Source: Chloroflexi bacterium 54-19
GTDB taxonomy: Bacteria > Chloroflexota > Chloroflexia > Chloroheliales > Chloroheliaceae
Direction of reading: 5' to 3'
Length of the DNA stretch: 64,000 nucleotides
Assembly: GCA_001898225.1 (NCBI GenBank)
Contig: MKTJ01000059.1
Location: forward strand, 52,698-116,697
The position numbers were made by a program, and so were the translations under genes. Each line of letters opens with the position of its first letter. Within the stretch, counting starts at the first letter, position 1. Positions 54,687-63,909 of the stretch are shown piece by piece. The notes below the pieces were generated by a model, which had not been told where the DNA came from, did not search any database, and saw only the letters and a list, made by a program, of their open reading frames with translations.

Positions 54687-55829
54687 ATGAAAGAGCTGAC
54701 TGATTTATTAGCCCAACTTGTAGAAATAGATTCGGTTAACCCCAGTCTTGTTCCGGGTGGGGCAGGTGAACTAGCCATTGCCAGGTTTGTAGCCGGTTGG
54801 CTTGAAAAGGCCGGTCTCGAAACCACCATTGAAGAAATTGCTCCCGGAAGGTTCAATGTGATTGCGATTGCCAGAGGGCAGGGCCAGGATGGTGGTAAAA
54901 GTCGCAGCCTGCTGCTCAACGCTCACCTGGATACGGTAGGAACGGGCAATATGCAAAACCCACTTAAGGCCGAGATTTCGGGCGGACGGCTTTATGGCCG
55001 GGGTGCGCTTGATACCAAGGGTGGCTTGGCCGCTTACATGCTGGCTGCTGCCCAGGCTAAAAAGCTAAATTTGCCAGGGGATATTATCCTGGCAGCCGTT
55101 GCGGACGAAGAATTTGCCAGTCTGGGTACCGAAGCCCTGGTTGCCAGGTGGCAGGCCGATGCGGCCCTGGTTGCTGAACCGACCAACTTAGAAATTGTTT
55201 CTACCCATAAAGGTTTTGTCTGGATTGAAATTGAAACCTTTGGCTTGGCCGCACACGGCTCAAGGCCCCAGGCAGGGGTAGATGCTATTGCAAAAATGGG
55301 TAAAGTCCTGGTAGAAATCGAAAAGCTAGGGGGAAAATTGGCCCTCAAACCTCCACATCCTTTGCTGGGAACCCCTTCTATTCATGCCTCGCTCATAACC
55401 GGCGGCCAGGAATGGTCAACCTATCCTGACCGGTGCCATCTCTCGGTGGAGCGAAGGACTCTTCCCGGTGAAACAGATGCGATTGTCAAAGCCGAAATAG
55501 CGGGCATAATAGCCGGCCTTTCCGAAGCCGATCCCGATTTTAAGGCTTCCTACAAATTGACTTTCTCGCGGGAGCCTCTTGAAGTCGACCCACGGAGCCC
55601 CATCCTTCAGAGTATAGTTGCCCAGTCCAACCTGCTAACGGGTGCGGCAAATGTGGTTGGGTTTAGCGGTTGGACCGATGCAGCCCTCTTAAATGCCGCC
55701 AACATTCCGGCCCTGGTGTTTGGGCCTAAAGGGGAAGGTTTGCATGGAGCCATTGAGTGGGTGGATTTAGAATCGGTTGAAAAATGTTGTGAAGTTGTGC
55801 TGGCTATAGCCATTGACTTCTGTGTTTGA
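54687..55829 (+). CDS. M20-family metallopeptidase (ArgE/DapE-like deacylase)
   Basis: A 380-residue dizinc amidohydrolase of the acetylornithine deacetylase/succinyl-diaminopimelate desuccinylase group. The first zinc ligands are in N-A-H-L-D-T-V-G, the bridging Asp in G-R-G-A-L-D-T-K-G-G, and the catalytic Glu pair in A-D-E-E-F. The dimerisation domain (about 175-290) contains A-H-G-S-R-P, and the last His is in G-E-G-L-H-G-A. Substrate is open: N-acyl amino acids or small peptides. GAAAGGAA precedes the ATG by 7 bases. No arginine or lysine genes lie nearby, so a biosynthetic role is less likely. Confidence 0.9.
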   Translation: MKELTDLLAQLVEIDSVNPSLVPGGAGELAIARFVAGWLEKAGLETTIEEIAPGRFNVIAIARGQGQDGGKSRSLLLNAHLDTVGTGNMQNPLKAEISGGRLYGRGALDTKGGLAAYMLAAAQAKKLNLPGDIILAAVADEEFASLGTEALVARWQADAALVAEPTNLEIVSTHKGFVWIEIETFGLAAHGSRPQAGVDAIAKMGKVLVEIEKLGGKLALKPPHPLLGTPSIHASLITGGQEWSTYPDRCHLSVERRTLPGETDAIVKAEIAGIIAGLSEADPDFKASYKLTFSREPLEVDPRSPILQSIVAQSNLLTGAANVVGFSGWTDAALLNAANIPALVFGPKGEGLHGAIEWVDLESVEKCCEVVLAIAIDFCV

Positions 55830-56193
55830 TACTCAAATTAAAAATGAATATGTATAGCCTAGATTAAATTTCGCAATCATTTACAGAATCCAGGCATTAT
55901 TTTACCCTGTTTTTCCCCTCCCCCTTTTAAAATAAACTGGGTGGGCCTTTAAATAGGTAGTATTATATTTAATAGAAATGAGCTTTTTTATCTGGTCCTG
56001 GCGCGTTTATGAAAATAGAACCTTCCAAACCAAGGAACTTTTCGACTATTGTTTTATACATTACCGGGAGCCACAACCAAACCTACCGCGAAATCTTGAT
56101 CGGGGCAGACCCTGGAAACCGGTTAAGTCTTTGGCCAGGAGGTAAGTGCCGGACCCCCTAAAGTTGCGAACATAAGAAATAAAAGAAACAAAA
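55830..56193. other. Intergenic stretch of 364 bases
   Basis: Between the M20 peptidase gene and the CapA-like gene, same strand. The first half is AT-rich with runs of T and C. The second half (56050-56160) is GC-richer with several short self-complementary stretches and could be a structured leader, but I could not fit it to a known riboswitch. Confidence 0.35.
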
Positions 56194-57948
56194 ATGAAGG
56201 TGATAAAGAATCATAGAATGGCTCAACTGGCCGGGAGAATCTTTTCACTACTTCTTGTAATCCCGGTCCTTTTGCAACTCAACCTGCCCGTGCCAGAAAG
56301 ATTGAGTAGTTCTGAAATAACACCGGAGATTAATATGCTTTCGGTTGGCGAAATTTCGATAAACCAGGATTTGGAGAAATTTGCTGAAGATTCTTCCAGG
56401 AGTCCTGACTATCCATTTGCCCTGGCTGGTGAGTTAACCCGGTCTTCTGATTTGGTTTTTGGAAGTCTCGAAACATCTCTTGATTCCTTTCCCTCTACCC
56501 TTTATTCATCTTCCCAAACAAATTCGCTTGAAAATGATAGTCAATTCAAGGCCGCCCTGGGCTATGCAAAAGCCTTGAAGAAAGCCGGGTTCAATTTTCT
56601 GGCTTTTGGAGGAAATAACTCTTTTGATTACGGTTTAAATAGTGTTTTAAGGACCGTTAAGAGCTTAAATGAAGCCGGAATTGAGGTAGCCGGAGCCGGT
56701 GAGAACCCTGAGGCTACCCTTTACTTTGAGAAGAATGGGTTAAAACTGGCCCTGGTTTCGGCCAGCCAGGGTATTGCTTCCGACAATAAAAATGCCGGGT
56801 TCTACATGGCCCAGTTCGATTCTTCCCAGGTGTTGAACCGGATTCGTGAAGCGCGTCGACAGGCAGACGTGGTAATTGTCCTTTTGCACTGGCGTGACGG
56901 TGACAAGACCGGCCCTTCTAATTGGCGTCAGGATTGGGTGTCCCAGGCTTCGTTAGCCGGGGCCGACCTGATTTTAGGTTTCCAACCGGATGGGATAGGT
57001 CCTTTTGAAGTTATTAATCACAGAACGGTGGTTGCCTATAGCCTGGGAACCTTTTTACCTGATAACCGTTTTGCTTCTTCCACCCAGGAAAGTGTCGGGC
57101 TCTATTTAAAGCTGGATAAAGGAGGGGTAGCCTCCGCCGAAGCCATCCCCCTGAAAATAGAAGGTGGCCGCCCCAGGGCCCTCCAGGACCAGGAACGAGA
57201 ACAAGGGCTGCGGCTTTTGAGCCAGAATACCGGAAAAACCTCGGCCTTCCAGGCAACCGCTATTTATTGGAATGGCACCGGTTGGGCAACCGGCCCAGGG
57301 CTTTCCTACCAGCGAGATGCCTCACAACCTGGCAAAATTAACCTCCCCTTAAACCGGGTAATCGAGGTCCAGGATTTGAGCGGCGACCAGGGAGGTTATA
57401 GCACCACTCGCGTCACTGGGGACAATAACCTTGCCGAACAGCAAACCACTCCCGAACGAATTGAATTGAAAGAAGGTCGCCTGACCGTCTGGAGACCGGT
57501 AGAGTCTGGCTGGGAACTCACCTTTGAAAGCCCACCCCAATGGCAGGTAAAGCAATTTGCTTTTGGCGATGCTGACGAAGACGGTCGGCCGGAATTGATT
57601 TTCAGTCTCTGGAAGAGCAACGGGCCTGACGACAAAGGATTAAACAGGAGTCACCCTTTTGTTTACGGCTGGCGGCGCGGGGCTTTCCGGCCTGTCTGGG
57701 CCGGGTCGGCCCTGGCTGACCCCATCCGGGAGTTCGCCCTGGGCGACTTCAAAGGAAACGGCCATAACGAACTGGTGGTTCTAGAAGGAAATTATGACGA
57801 CGCCCAGGATGCCCCCGCTCGATACGTGACGGTCTGGCAGTGGAACGGCTGGGGTTATGAGCTATTGTACCGGAGCACCCAGGGCTCTTACTATTCACTT
57901 GCCTTTATACCGGGCCAACCTTATGCCTTTTTCAAACAAAATCCTTGA
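56194..57948 (+). CDS. CapA-like exported protein with altered active site
   Basis: A 584-residue protein with an N-terminal hydrophobic helix (about 12-30: signal or anchor). Residues 45-350 match the CapA/PGA-cap fold, related to metallophosphatases and used in poly-gamma-glutamate capsule assembly. The layout is kept (F-G-S-L-E-T-S-L, F-N-F-L-A-F-G-G-N-N-S-F-D-Y-G, G-I-E-V-A-G-A-G-E-N, H-W-R-D-G-D, Y-S-L-G-T-F), but metal-site motifs are changed. G-D becomes G-E near the start, N-N-H becomes N-N-S, and G-H-H-P-H becomes G-F-Q-P-D. The C-terminal 200 residues include an FG-GAP/VCBS-like stretch (G-D-A-D-E-D-G-R-P-E-L-I). Probably not a working phosphatase. The DUF3160 lipoprotein gene follows 25 bases later. 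Confidence 0.8.
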   Translation: MKVIKNHRMAQLAGRIFSLLLVIPVLLQLNLPVPERLSSSEITPEINMLSVGEISINQDLEKFAEDSSRSPDYPFALAGELTRSSDLVFGSLETSLDSFPSTLYSSSQTNSLENDSQFKAALGYAKALKKAGFNFLAFGGNNSFDYGLNSVLRTVKSLNEAGIEVAGAGENPEATLYFEKNGLKLALVSASQGIASDNKNAGFYMAQFDSSQVLNRIREARRQADVVIVLLHWRDGDKTGPSNWRQDWVSQASLAGADLILGFQPDGIGPFEVINHRTVVAYSLGTFLPDNRFASSTQESVGLYLKLDKGGVASAEAIPLKIEGGRPRALQDQEREQGLRLLSQNTGKTSAFQATAIYWNGTGWATGPGLSYQRDASQPGKINLPLNRVIEVQDLSGDQGGYSTTRVTGDNNLAEQQTTPERIELKEGRLTVWRPVESGWELTFESPPQWQVKQFAFGDADEDGRPELIFSLWKSNGPDDKGLNRSHPFVYGWRRGAFRPVWAGSALADPIREFALGDFKGNGHNELVVLEGNYDDAQDAPARYVTVWQWNGWGYELLYRSTQGSYYSLAFIPGQPYAFFKQNP

Positions 57949-57973
57949 TAAAGGCTGAAAGGAATTTTTTAAA

Positions 57974-60274
57974 ATGCTAAAGCTACAAAAATTTGCGGCT
58001 GCCTGGGTAATAATGTGCCTGCTTGGCCTCCTGGCAGCCTGTGGGGAAAACCCTACCTCGACACCTGCGCCTACCTTTACTCCTACAGCAGTTGCTCCAA
58101 CCACTGCGGCTGAAACGACCGTTGCGCCTACCACCCTTGCGCCGACAACCGTTGCCCCGACAACCGCCCTGGCAACAGCTACCCCGGTCGAGGCTACACC
58201 AACTTTACCCGCAGCCAGCCCTACTCCCGCGCCGACAACGGCTCCGGTTAGTATCCAGCGCTACCAACCCGTCTTTGCAAAATACCAACCGGCTCAGATT
58301 TCAATCAAAACTCCTTCTTTTCCTAAATATACGGTTAACCCCGATTTAGGTAATATTGTGAATTTGAACGATTTCAAGTTGAGCGCAGACCAACGTAAAC
58401 TCCTGGCTCAGAATTATTTCGTGGTTTCACCTTCCGAGTTTAAACAATTCTATCAGGCTTATGAAAGCTTCCGGTATGACCAGATACCAACCTTTGTTTC
58501 AACGGATAGTGTCGCTAATGTTTATCATCTCCTTTTTGATAAGATCCTGCGGGAAACCGAAACAAATTACCTTATCAAGGACCTGCAAGGGCTGAACCAG
58601 GCCCTTCTTGATGCTTCTTTGAAACAGTATAACAACTTGACCGGGACAGACCTCCAAAGCGCCACCACCCAGGCCCTGGCTTTTGTCGCGGTAGCTTCAC
58701 GGTTGGCCGACCCCACAAATTTCCAACCTCAAGCACTCCCGGTCCCTGTCAGGTCGCTGGTGGAGGCTGAACTCAAACTAATTGATGCAGGGGCCGGTTT
58801 GGCGGCCAGCCCTATCTTTGGAAGTGATTATAAGGAGGATTACAGCCAGTATATCCCCAGGGGACACTATACAAAATCCGAAGAACTGAAAAATTACTTC
58901 CGCGCAATGATGTGGTATGGCCGGTTAACTTTCCGGGCAAAGTCCGTCGGTGAGACTCAGGCGGCCTTGCTGTTAACCCAGGACCTGTTGAACGGCACAG
59001 CTAACGGCCAGAAAGCCGGAGATTACTGGAAACTTCTCTACGATACAACCGCTTTTTTTGTCGGCACTTCGGACGACCTGACCTACCTGGACTATGCCGG
59101 TGTCGCGAAACAAATCTGGGGCGACACCGTATTTGATAATCCCCAGGCTTTTACCGACAAAACTAAACTGGCTTCGTTCCAGCAAGCCGTTAATAATTTG
59201 CCTCCTCCCAAGATAAATTCCATGATTACTTACATTACCGAGGACCAGGAGACCCAGATTAAAGGGATGCGCCTGATGGGTCAGCGGTTTACCCTGGACG
59301 CATTTATATTTCAAAACCTGGTCTGGCGGAATGTCGGTACTCTTGACAAGCCCCGCGACCTGCCAAAAGGGCTGGATGTTTTTTCGGCTATGGGTAGCCA
59401 GGAAGCCGGAAGGTTGTTGGACCAGCTTGGCGAAACTTCCTATGCCAATTACAAGACCCAGCTCACAAAAGTGCAGCAGCAGGTAACCGCAATTCCAACC
59501 GATACCTGGACCCAGAACCTTTACTGGTCCTGGCTTTATTTACTCAAACCTTACACTGAAGTGAGAGGGGCGGGTTACCCGGCTTTTATGCAAAATGTAG
59601 CCTGGCAACATAAGCAGCTTGTGGCGGGGTTGGGTAGTTGGACTGAACTCAAACACGATACCCTGCTCTATGCCAAACAGGTTTATGCCGAACGCGGAGG
59701 TGGGCCGGAAGAACTTCCTACTGGCTTTGTAGAGCCCGAACCGGAATTTTACAGCCGGGTTGCGGCCCTTGCGGCTATGACCAGGGATGGTCTGACCCAA
59801 CGCAAAATGCTCGACCAGCAATACTCAGGTGACCTGAATAAGTTACAGGATTATGCCCTTACCTTAAAAACTATTGCTGAAAAAGAACTGGCCGGGCAAA
59901 CTCTCAGTGATGCTGAACGTAACTTTATCGCTTACTGGGGCGCTAATATTGAATTTCTTACCCTGGAAGCCGCCGATGCTACCGATAACAGCGGTCGGAA
60001 GTACCTGGACCAGCAGGACGGTGCCGTCGTGGCAGATGTGGCAACCGGGTTGGAGCAAGTCCTGGAGGAAGGGACAGGTCGCGCTAACCTTATTTATGCG
60101 GCGGTTCAGGTCAACGGTAAGGTGATTTTAACCGAGGGTGTGGTCTATAGCCAGTATGAATTTACAGTCAAACCGGGGGACCGTCTAACCGATGAAGTCT
60201 GGCAGAAACAACTGGATTCTGGGAAAGCCCCAGCCCTGGAAGCCTGGAAACAAAGCTATATGGCTGCCCCATAA
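57974..60274 (+). CDS. DUF3160 lipoprotein
   Basis: A 766-residue lipoprotein: signal peptide, lipobox L-L-A-A-C-G, then a Thr/Pro/Ala-rich tether to about residue 95, built from T-T-x-A-P-type units that hold the domain away from the membrane. The rest is DUF3160, seen in I-P-T-F-V-S-T-D-S-V-A-N-V-Y-H-L-L-F-D near the start, W-Y-G-R-L-T-F and Y-W-S-W-L-Y-L-L-K-P later. The domain has no assigned activity. AAAGGAA lies before the ATG. It lies 25 bases after the CapA-like gene and is surely co-transcribed, so the two may work together at the cell surface. Confidence 0.9.
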   Translation: MLKLQKFAAAWVIMCLLGLLAACGENPTSTPAPTFTPTAVAPTTAAETTVAPTTLAPTTVAPTTALATATPVEATPTLPAASPTPAPTTAPVSIQRYQPVFAKYQPAQISIKTPSFPKYTVNPDLGNIVNLNDFKLSADQRKLLAQNYFVVSPSEFKQFYQAYESFRYDQIPTFVSTDSVANVYHLLFDKILRETETNYLIKDLQGLNQALLDASLKQYNNLTGTDLQSATTQALAFVAVASRLADPTNFQPQALPVPVRSLVEAELKLIDAGAGLAASPIFGSDYKEDYSQYIPRGHYTKSEELKNYFRAMMWYGRLTFRAKSVGETQAALLLTQDLLNGTANGQKAGDYWKLLYDTTAFFVGTSDDLTYLDYAGVAKQIWGDTVFDNPQAFTDKTKLASFQQAVNNLPPPKINSMITYITEDQETQIKGMRLMGQRFTLDAFIFQNLVWRNVGTLDKPRDLPKGLDVFSAMGSQEAGRLLDQLGETSYANYKTQLTKVQQQVTAIPTDTWTQNLYWSWLYLLKPYTEVRGAGYPAFMQNVAWQHKQLVAGLGSWTELKHDTLLYAKQVYAERGGGPEELPTGFVEPEPEFYSRVAALAAMTRDGLTQRKMLDQQYSGDLNKLQDYALTLKTIAEKELAGQTLSDAERNFIAYWGANIEFLTLEAADATDNSGRKYLDQQDGAVVADVATGLEQVLEEGTGRANLIYAAVQVNGKVILTEGVVYSQYEFTVKPGDRLTDEVWQKQLDSGKAPALEAWKQSYMAAP

Positions 60275-60340
60275 AAAGGACGACAGGGGCTTTTAGGTCT
60301 CCCCAAAGACATCTATAGGGTCAAATTACTATAAGAGGAA

Positions 60341-60405
60341 AAATAAAAAACCTCCTGGGCTAATTCCGGTCCAAAAGCAACCGGTCCACCCCAGGAGGTT
60401 TTTTT
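60341..60405. terminator. Bidirectional terminator between convergent genes
   Basis: CCTCCTGGG (60351-60359) pairs with CCCAGGAGG (60390-60398), with a run of A before and seven T after, so both strands read stem plus T-tract. It serves the DUF3160 gene on one side and the PhyH gene on the other. Confidence 0.88.
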
Positions 60406-60428
60406 ATCCAAAAAAATATAGGAGGTGT

Positions 60429-61151
60429 TTAGCTAACGCTGGCAACTCCATTTTTCCGCCAGGTTTTGCGTAAGTCGGTAAGCAACATTTTGTTGGGGTC
60501 TTTTTTGCCGGTTGCCGCCAGGCGGGCATGCTCGGCCTGGAACTGGGCGGCATAGGCAAAACGGTTTTCGGAAGTCATATTCTTTAGCGAACGGTGGAGC
60601 ATATTCCGGTCGAAAATACAGGTGTCTCCCGGCGCCATCGCGGGCAATTGGAGCGGATTTTCCGGCGTGATGAGGGCCTCGCGCTGCCCGTTGGTAGTCG
60701 AAGTATTTATCTTGGAGGGTTGGACGCCATTGAGGTGGCTGCGCGGGGCTACCCATAACCCGGCTTTTTCCGGGGTAACCGGGGTCAGGGCGATAAAAAC
60801 ATTCAAAGCCCCACCCAGGACCTGGTGATACTGGTTGTCCTGGTGCCAGGGCAGGCCGTTTCCACCATGCGCCGGGACCCCTGCCAGCATCCCGTAATAG
60901 ACCCTGGGCGCGGAGCCAAAAATTTCCCGGACGGCACCCTCGATATTTTCGTGGACCAATAGTTGGTGTAAAGGGAAGTCTTTCATTGGGTCTTTGTGGT
61001 CAAAAACGCGAGGTTCCCAGAACCCATTGGCGTTTAGTTCAGTCGGTGCATATTTCAAGACCTCGTTGACCGCTTCGACCGGTATCAGGCCCGGCACCAG
61101 CACGTACCCTTCCCGGTAAAAATGTTCGATTTGTTCTTCGGTGAGTACCAT
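60429..61151 (-). CDS. Phytanoyl-CoA dioxygenase-family protein
   Basis: A 240-residue Fe(II)/2-oxoglutarate oxygenase of the PhyH superfamily. The iron ligands are in P-W-H-Q-D-N-Q (His and Asp) and N-M-L-H-R-S (distal His), with an Arg for 2-oxoglutarate after S-E-N-R-F-A-Y. The start T-E-E-Q-I-E-H-F-Y-R-E-G-Y-V is the family N-terminus. Substrates in bacteria range from ectoine to natural products and sugars. It is the last gene of a minus-strand run after a sugar-type binding protein (127-base gap), suggesting a role on an imported molecule. AAAGGAG lies 5 bases before the ATG. Confidence 0.88.
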   Translation of the reverse strand: MVLTEEQIEHFYREGYVLVPGLIPVEAVNEVLKYAPTELNANGFWEPRVFDHKDPMKDFPLHQLLVHENIEGAVREIFGSAPRVYYGMLAGVPAHGGNGLPWHQDNQYHQVLGGALNVFIALTPVTPEKAGLWVAPRSHLNGVQPSKINTSTTNGQREALITPENPLQLPAMAPGDTCIFDRNMLHRSLKNMTSENRFAYAAQFQAEHARLAATGKKDPNKMLLTDLRKTWRKNGVASVS

Positions 61152-61278
61152 AGAGTCTCCTTTCCCCCCTCAAATCTAGGGCAAGGACGCCCGGCTTGCG
61201 GTAGGGTTTCCTGTAAAATCTTTTCTCAATTTTGCCGCCTGGCGGCTTTTAGAGCAGGGCCACCAGGCGACATCCAAT

Positions 61279-62952
61279 TTACGCATTAGCCTTTTTCCAG
61301 GCGTTTAACTGGTTCTGGACCTCGCTGAGAATCTTATCCATCCCGGAGGCTTTCATTTTACTGACAAACTCCGGTATACCGGTCGCGGGGTCGAGCCGCC
61401 CTTGCTGCAACGGCCAGTTGTATTGCTTGACCAGGGCCGAAACCTGGGCAATTTCGGTCTTGATATTCTCGGTTGAGGCTGCAAAACCGAGCGCCAACGA
61501 AGGGATGGCGTCTTTATTCAATTTCGAGGTAGCTTCCCAGGCCCCGACCTGTTCCGGGTTGATGTAATAGGCGTTAAACTGGTTGCCGAACATCCAGTCG
61601 GTATTGGGGTTATAGCCGCTGGTCTGGGCGGTCAGGCCGTTGGCGTAGCCGATAACCTCTTTCGACTTATCGACCCAGACCCAGTGTTTGTTCTCAATAC
61701 CCTTACAAAGAAGATTATAAACTTCCTTGTCGGTATTTAACAATTCGAGTAGCATCATGGCCCGTTCCGGGTTGGCGGAGGTCCGGGTAATTGCCGTCAT
61801 GGTGGCAGTGGTCCCGGCGGTAGTCAGCCAGGGTTTGGCAAAAGTCACCGAGACAAAATCCCAGCCGTAGCGGGCTTTGTATTCAATATTGCCGCCCGGT
61901 TTGTCGGTATGAATGATTACCGCCGATTTCCCGGCTTTGAACCCGGCGGTGGCGTCGGCGGCAGAGGGCGCGTCCTTCGGGTAATAGCCGGCTTCGTGCC
62001 AGCGGCGAGCCCGTTCGGCAGCCTCTTTGTATTCGGCGGTTTCGGCCAGGTTGATAACCTTCATATCCTTGTCGTCGGCCTTCATTCCGACCAGCGCCGC
62101 ATCCAGCAGCGAGTCAAAATTGTAAAGTTCGGGCCTGAAAAGGATACTCCCACCCGCGTCGTCAAAGACAATCGGGTTAATGCCTTCGCCTTCTTTAACC
62201 TGTTTCAGGAAAGGCTCTATGTCGTCCTGTTTGTGCAGGCTTGACAGGTCGAGTTTGTATTTCTCAGCCAGGTCCTTGCGGAAGATAGCGCCCCAGGGCT
62301 TTACAAAAATCTGCTGGTTGATGATAGCGTAAATCTTCCCGTTAACCCTGGCAGCGTTCCAGGTCGAGGCATTCATGCTGGCAAACGTTTTAGGGGCGTA
62401 CTTGGCAAGCAAATCGTCCAGTGGTATTAAATTCCCCTGGCTGACCCCCTGGTAATAGTCGTTGGCGTAAGGCGCCGTAAAAACCAGGTCGAGTTTTTCC
62501 CCGGCGGCATAGCTCAGCTTTAGTTTCTGGTCAAAACTACCGGGGTCAATCGGGTTTAATTTGATAGTGGCGTTAATTTTGGCCTTTAGCAGTTTGTTAA
62601 GTTCTTCCTGCACTATGGCCGTATCTTTCTGAGGCATAGCCCGGTAGGTATAGAGCAGTTCTACCGGGGGTAGACTTGTCACCTCGACCGTCGTGGCGGC
62701 TGCTGCTGTGGCAGCCGCACCTGCGGTACTGGCCGCAGTCGTAGTCGCCCCGGCTGCAGTGGTTGCGGCAGAGGCGGTAGTCGCCGCCTGTGCTGTCGTG
62801 GCGGCAATCCCAGCCGGGGTAGCGGTGTTATCGCCGCAAGCTGCCAGGATAGCCGACCCCGCTGGCAGGACTAACGCGGCCTGGGCCGCCAGTTTGACAA
62901 AACGCCGCCGGTTAAAGTTATTGGCTTTATCGCGGTTAGCATCTTTGCTCAT
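61279..62952 (-). CDS. Sugar ABC transporter substrate-binding lipoprotein, family 1
   Basis: A 557-residue binding lipoprotein of the LipO/LplA type (family 1 with DUF3502-like C-terminus). The signal has an R-R-R-F-V-K-L-A-A twin-arginine-like motif followed by A-I-L-A-A-C-G, so Tat export of a lipoprotein is possible. An Ala/Thr-rich tether extends to about residue 90. K-L-K-L-S-Y-A-A-G-E-K-L-D-L-V-F-T and A-E-K-Y-K-L-D-L are family landmarks. GAGGAG lies 4 bases before the ATG. It pairs with the LplC-type permease upstream; no ATPase is in the window, as these systems often share an MsmX-like one. Confidence 0.92.
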   Translation of the reverse strand: MSKDANRDKANNFNRRRFVKLAAQAALVLPAGSAILAACGDNTATPAGIAATTAQAATTASAATTAAGATTTAASTAGAAATAAAATTVEVTSLPPVELLYTYRAMPQKDTAIVQEELNKLLKAKINATIKLNPIDPGSFDQKLKLSYAAGEKLDLVFTAPYANDYYQGVSQGNLIPLDDLLAKYAPKTFASMNASTWNAARVNGKIYAIINQQIFVKPWGAIFRKDLAEKYKLDLSSLHKQDDIEPFLKQVKEGEGINPIVFDDAGGSILFRPELYNFDSLLDAALVGMKADDKDMKVINLAETAEYKEAAERARRWHEAGYYPKDAPSAADATAGFKAGKSAVIIHTDKPGGNIEYKARYGWDFVSVTFAKPWLTTAGTTATMTAITRTSANPERAMMLLELLNTDKEVYNLLCKGIENKHWVWVDKSKEVIGYANGLTAQTSGYNPNTDWMFGNQFNAYYINPEQVGAWEATSKLNKDAIPSLALGFAASTENIKTEIAQVSALVKQYNWPLQQGRLDPATGIPEFVSKMKASGMDKILSEVQNQLNAWKKANA

Positions 62953-63012
62953 TTTCTCCTCCTGAGACTAAATTAACTCGGTTTGTTTGGATAAAAGTAG
63001 AATTCTTCGACG

Positions 63013-63909
63013 TTATTCTTTGATGCCGCCCAGGGTAATCCCTTTGACGAAGTAGCGCTGGACGAACAGGAAAGCGAAGATAATAGGCCCAATTGCCAGG
63101 ACCGCCATCGCCATACGGACGCCCTGTGTCGGGATAACCACTCCCATGTTCAAATCAGGGTTTTGCGAAAGAGCATCTATATTCGATTGGATGGTGTAAA
63201 GAAGGTATTGAAGCGGATACAGGGTCCTGTCATCAATAAAGAGCAGGGCCAACCACCAGTCGTTCCAGTACTGTAACAGGCTGAAAAGTCCCACCGTTGC
63301 CAGGGCCGGGGTCGAAAGCGGCACGACAATCTGGAAGAAAATCCGCCATTCCCCGGCCCCGTCAATCTTGGCGGCTTCGAAAAGCTCGGTCGGCAGTCCG
63401 GCGAAGTAAGTCCGCAATAAGAGCACGAACCAGGGTACTACCAGGTAAGGCAGTATCAGCGCGAAAACGGTGTTCTTGAGGTGCAAATACTGGGTAATCA
63501 GAATATACCAGGGCACCAGCCCACCGTTAAAAAGCATTGTAAAAAAGACATAGAAAGCCAATGGTCGGCGGAGTTTGAAGTCGCGCCGGGAGAGGGCAAA
63601 AGCCAGCATGGACATGATAAGCAGGCCCATGCTACTGCCCCCAAAAGAAACTACTACCGTAATAAAGTAAGAATTAACAATCTGGCCTACATCGTTGAAG
63701 ATAAATTTATAGGCATCCAGGCTGAATTCTCCCGGAAAGAGGCCGTACCCGTTCTTGCCCAGCGATTCCTCGGTCGAAAATGAGGCTGACAAAAGCATCA
63801 CAAACGGTACGAGCGCCGTTATACTGAGAACCAGCAAGACCAGGTGGACCACCAAAGCCCCGACTTTGAGGCGAGGCCGGAAAACCTTCCGGCTTTCGGA
63901 CAAAAGCAT
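63013..63909 (-). CDS. Carbohydrate ABC transporter permease (LplC/YtcP-like)
   Basis: A 298-residue permease with six membrane helices, CUT1 family. Landmarks are P-F-V-M-L-L-S-A-S-F-S near the start, N-G-G-L-V-P-W-Y-I-L, the coupling loop P-T-E-L-F-E-A-A-K-I-D-G-A-G-E, and the ending Q-R-Y-F-V-K-G-I-T-L-G-G-I-K-E. LplC/YtcP proteins import glycans such as rhamnogalacturonides or aldouronates. The ATG at 63909 is chosen because GAGGAG lies 7 bases before it and overlaps the alternative TTG at 63924. The sister permease should lie just beyond the window; 63910-64000 has no gene start. Confidence 0.93.
   Translation of the reverse strand: MLLSESRKVFRPRLKVGALVVHLVLLVLSITALVPFVMLLSASFSTEESLGKNGYGLFPGEFSLDAYKFIFNDVGQIVNSYFITVVVSFGGSSMGLLIMSMLAFALSRRDFKLRRPLAFYVFFTMLFNGGLVPWYILITQYLHLKNTVFALILPYLVVPWFVLLLRTYFAGLPTELFEAAKIDGAGEWRIFFQIVVPLSTPALATVGLFSLLQYWNDWWLALLFIDDRTLYPLQYLLYTIQSNIDALSQNPDLNMGVVIPTQGVRMAMAVLAIGPIIFAFLFVQRYFVKGITLGGIKE

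Noticed and set aside
55830..56193. Possible riboswitch ahead of the CapA-like gene
   Set aside because: The GC-richer part folds locally, but the conserved cores of c-di-GMP, c-di-AMP, cobalamin and TPP riboswitches were not found.
58040..58255. Short repeats in the DUF3160 gene that look like an array
   Set aside because: They encode the Thr/Pro-rich lipoprotein tether in frame, with irregular unit lengths. Not a CRISPR array.
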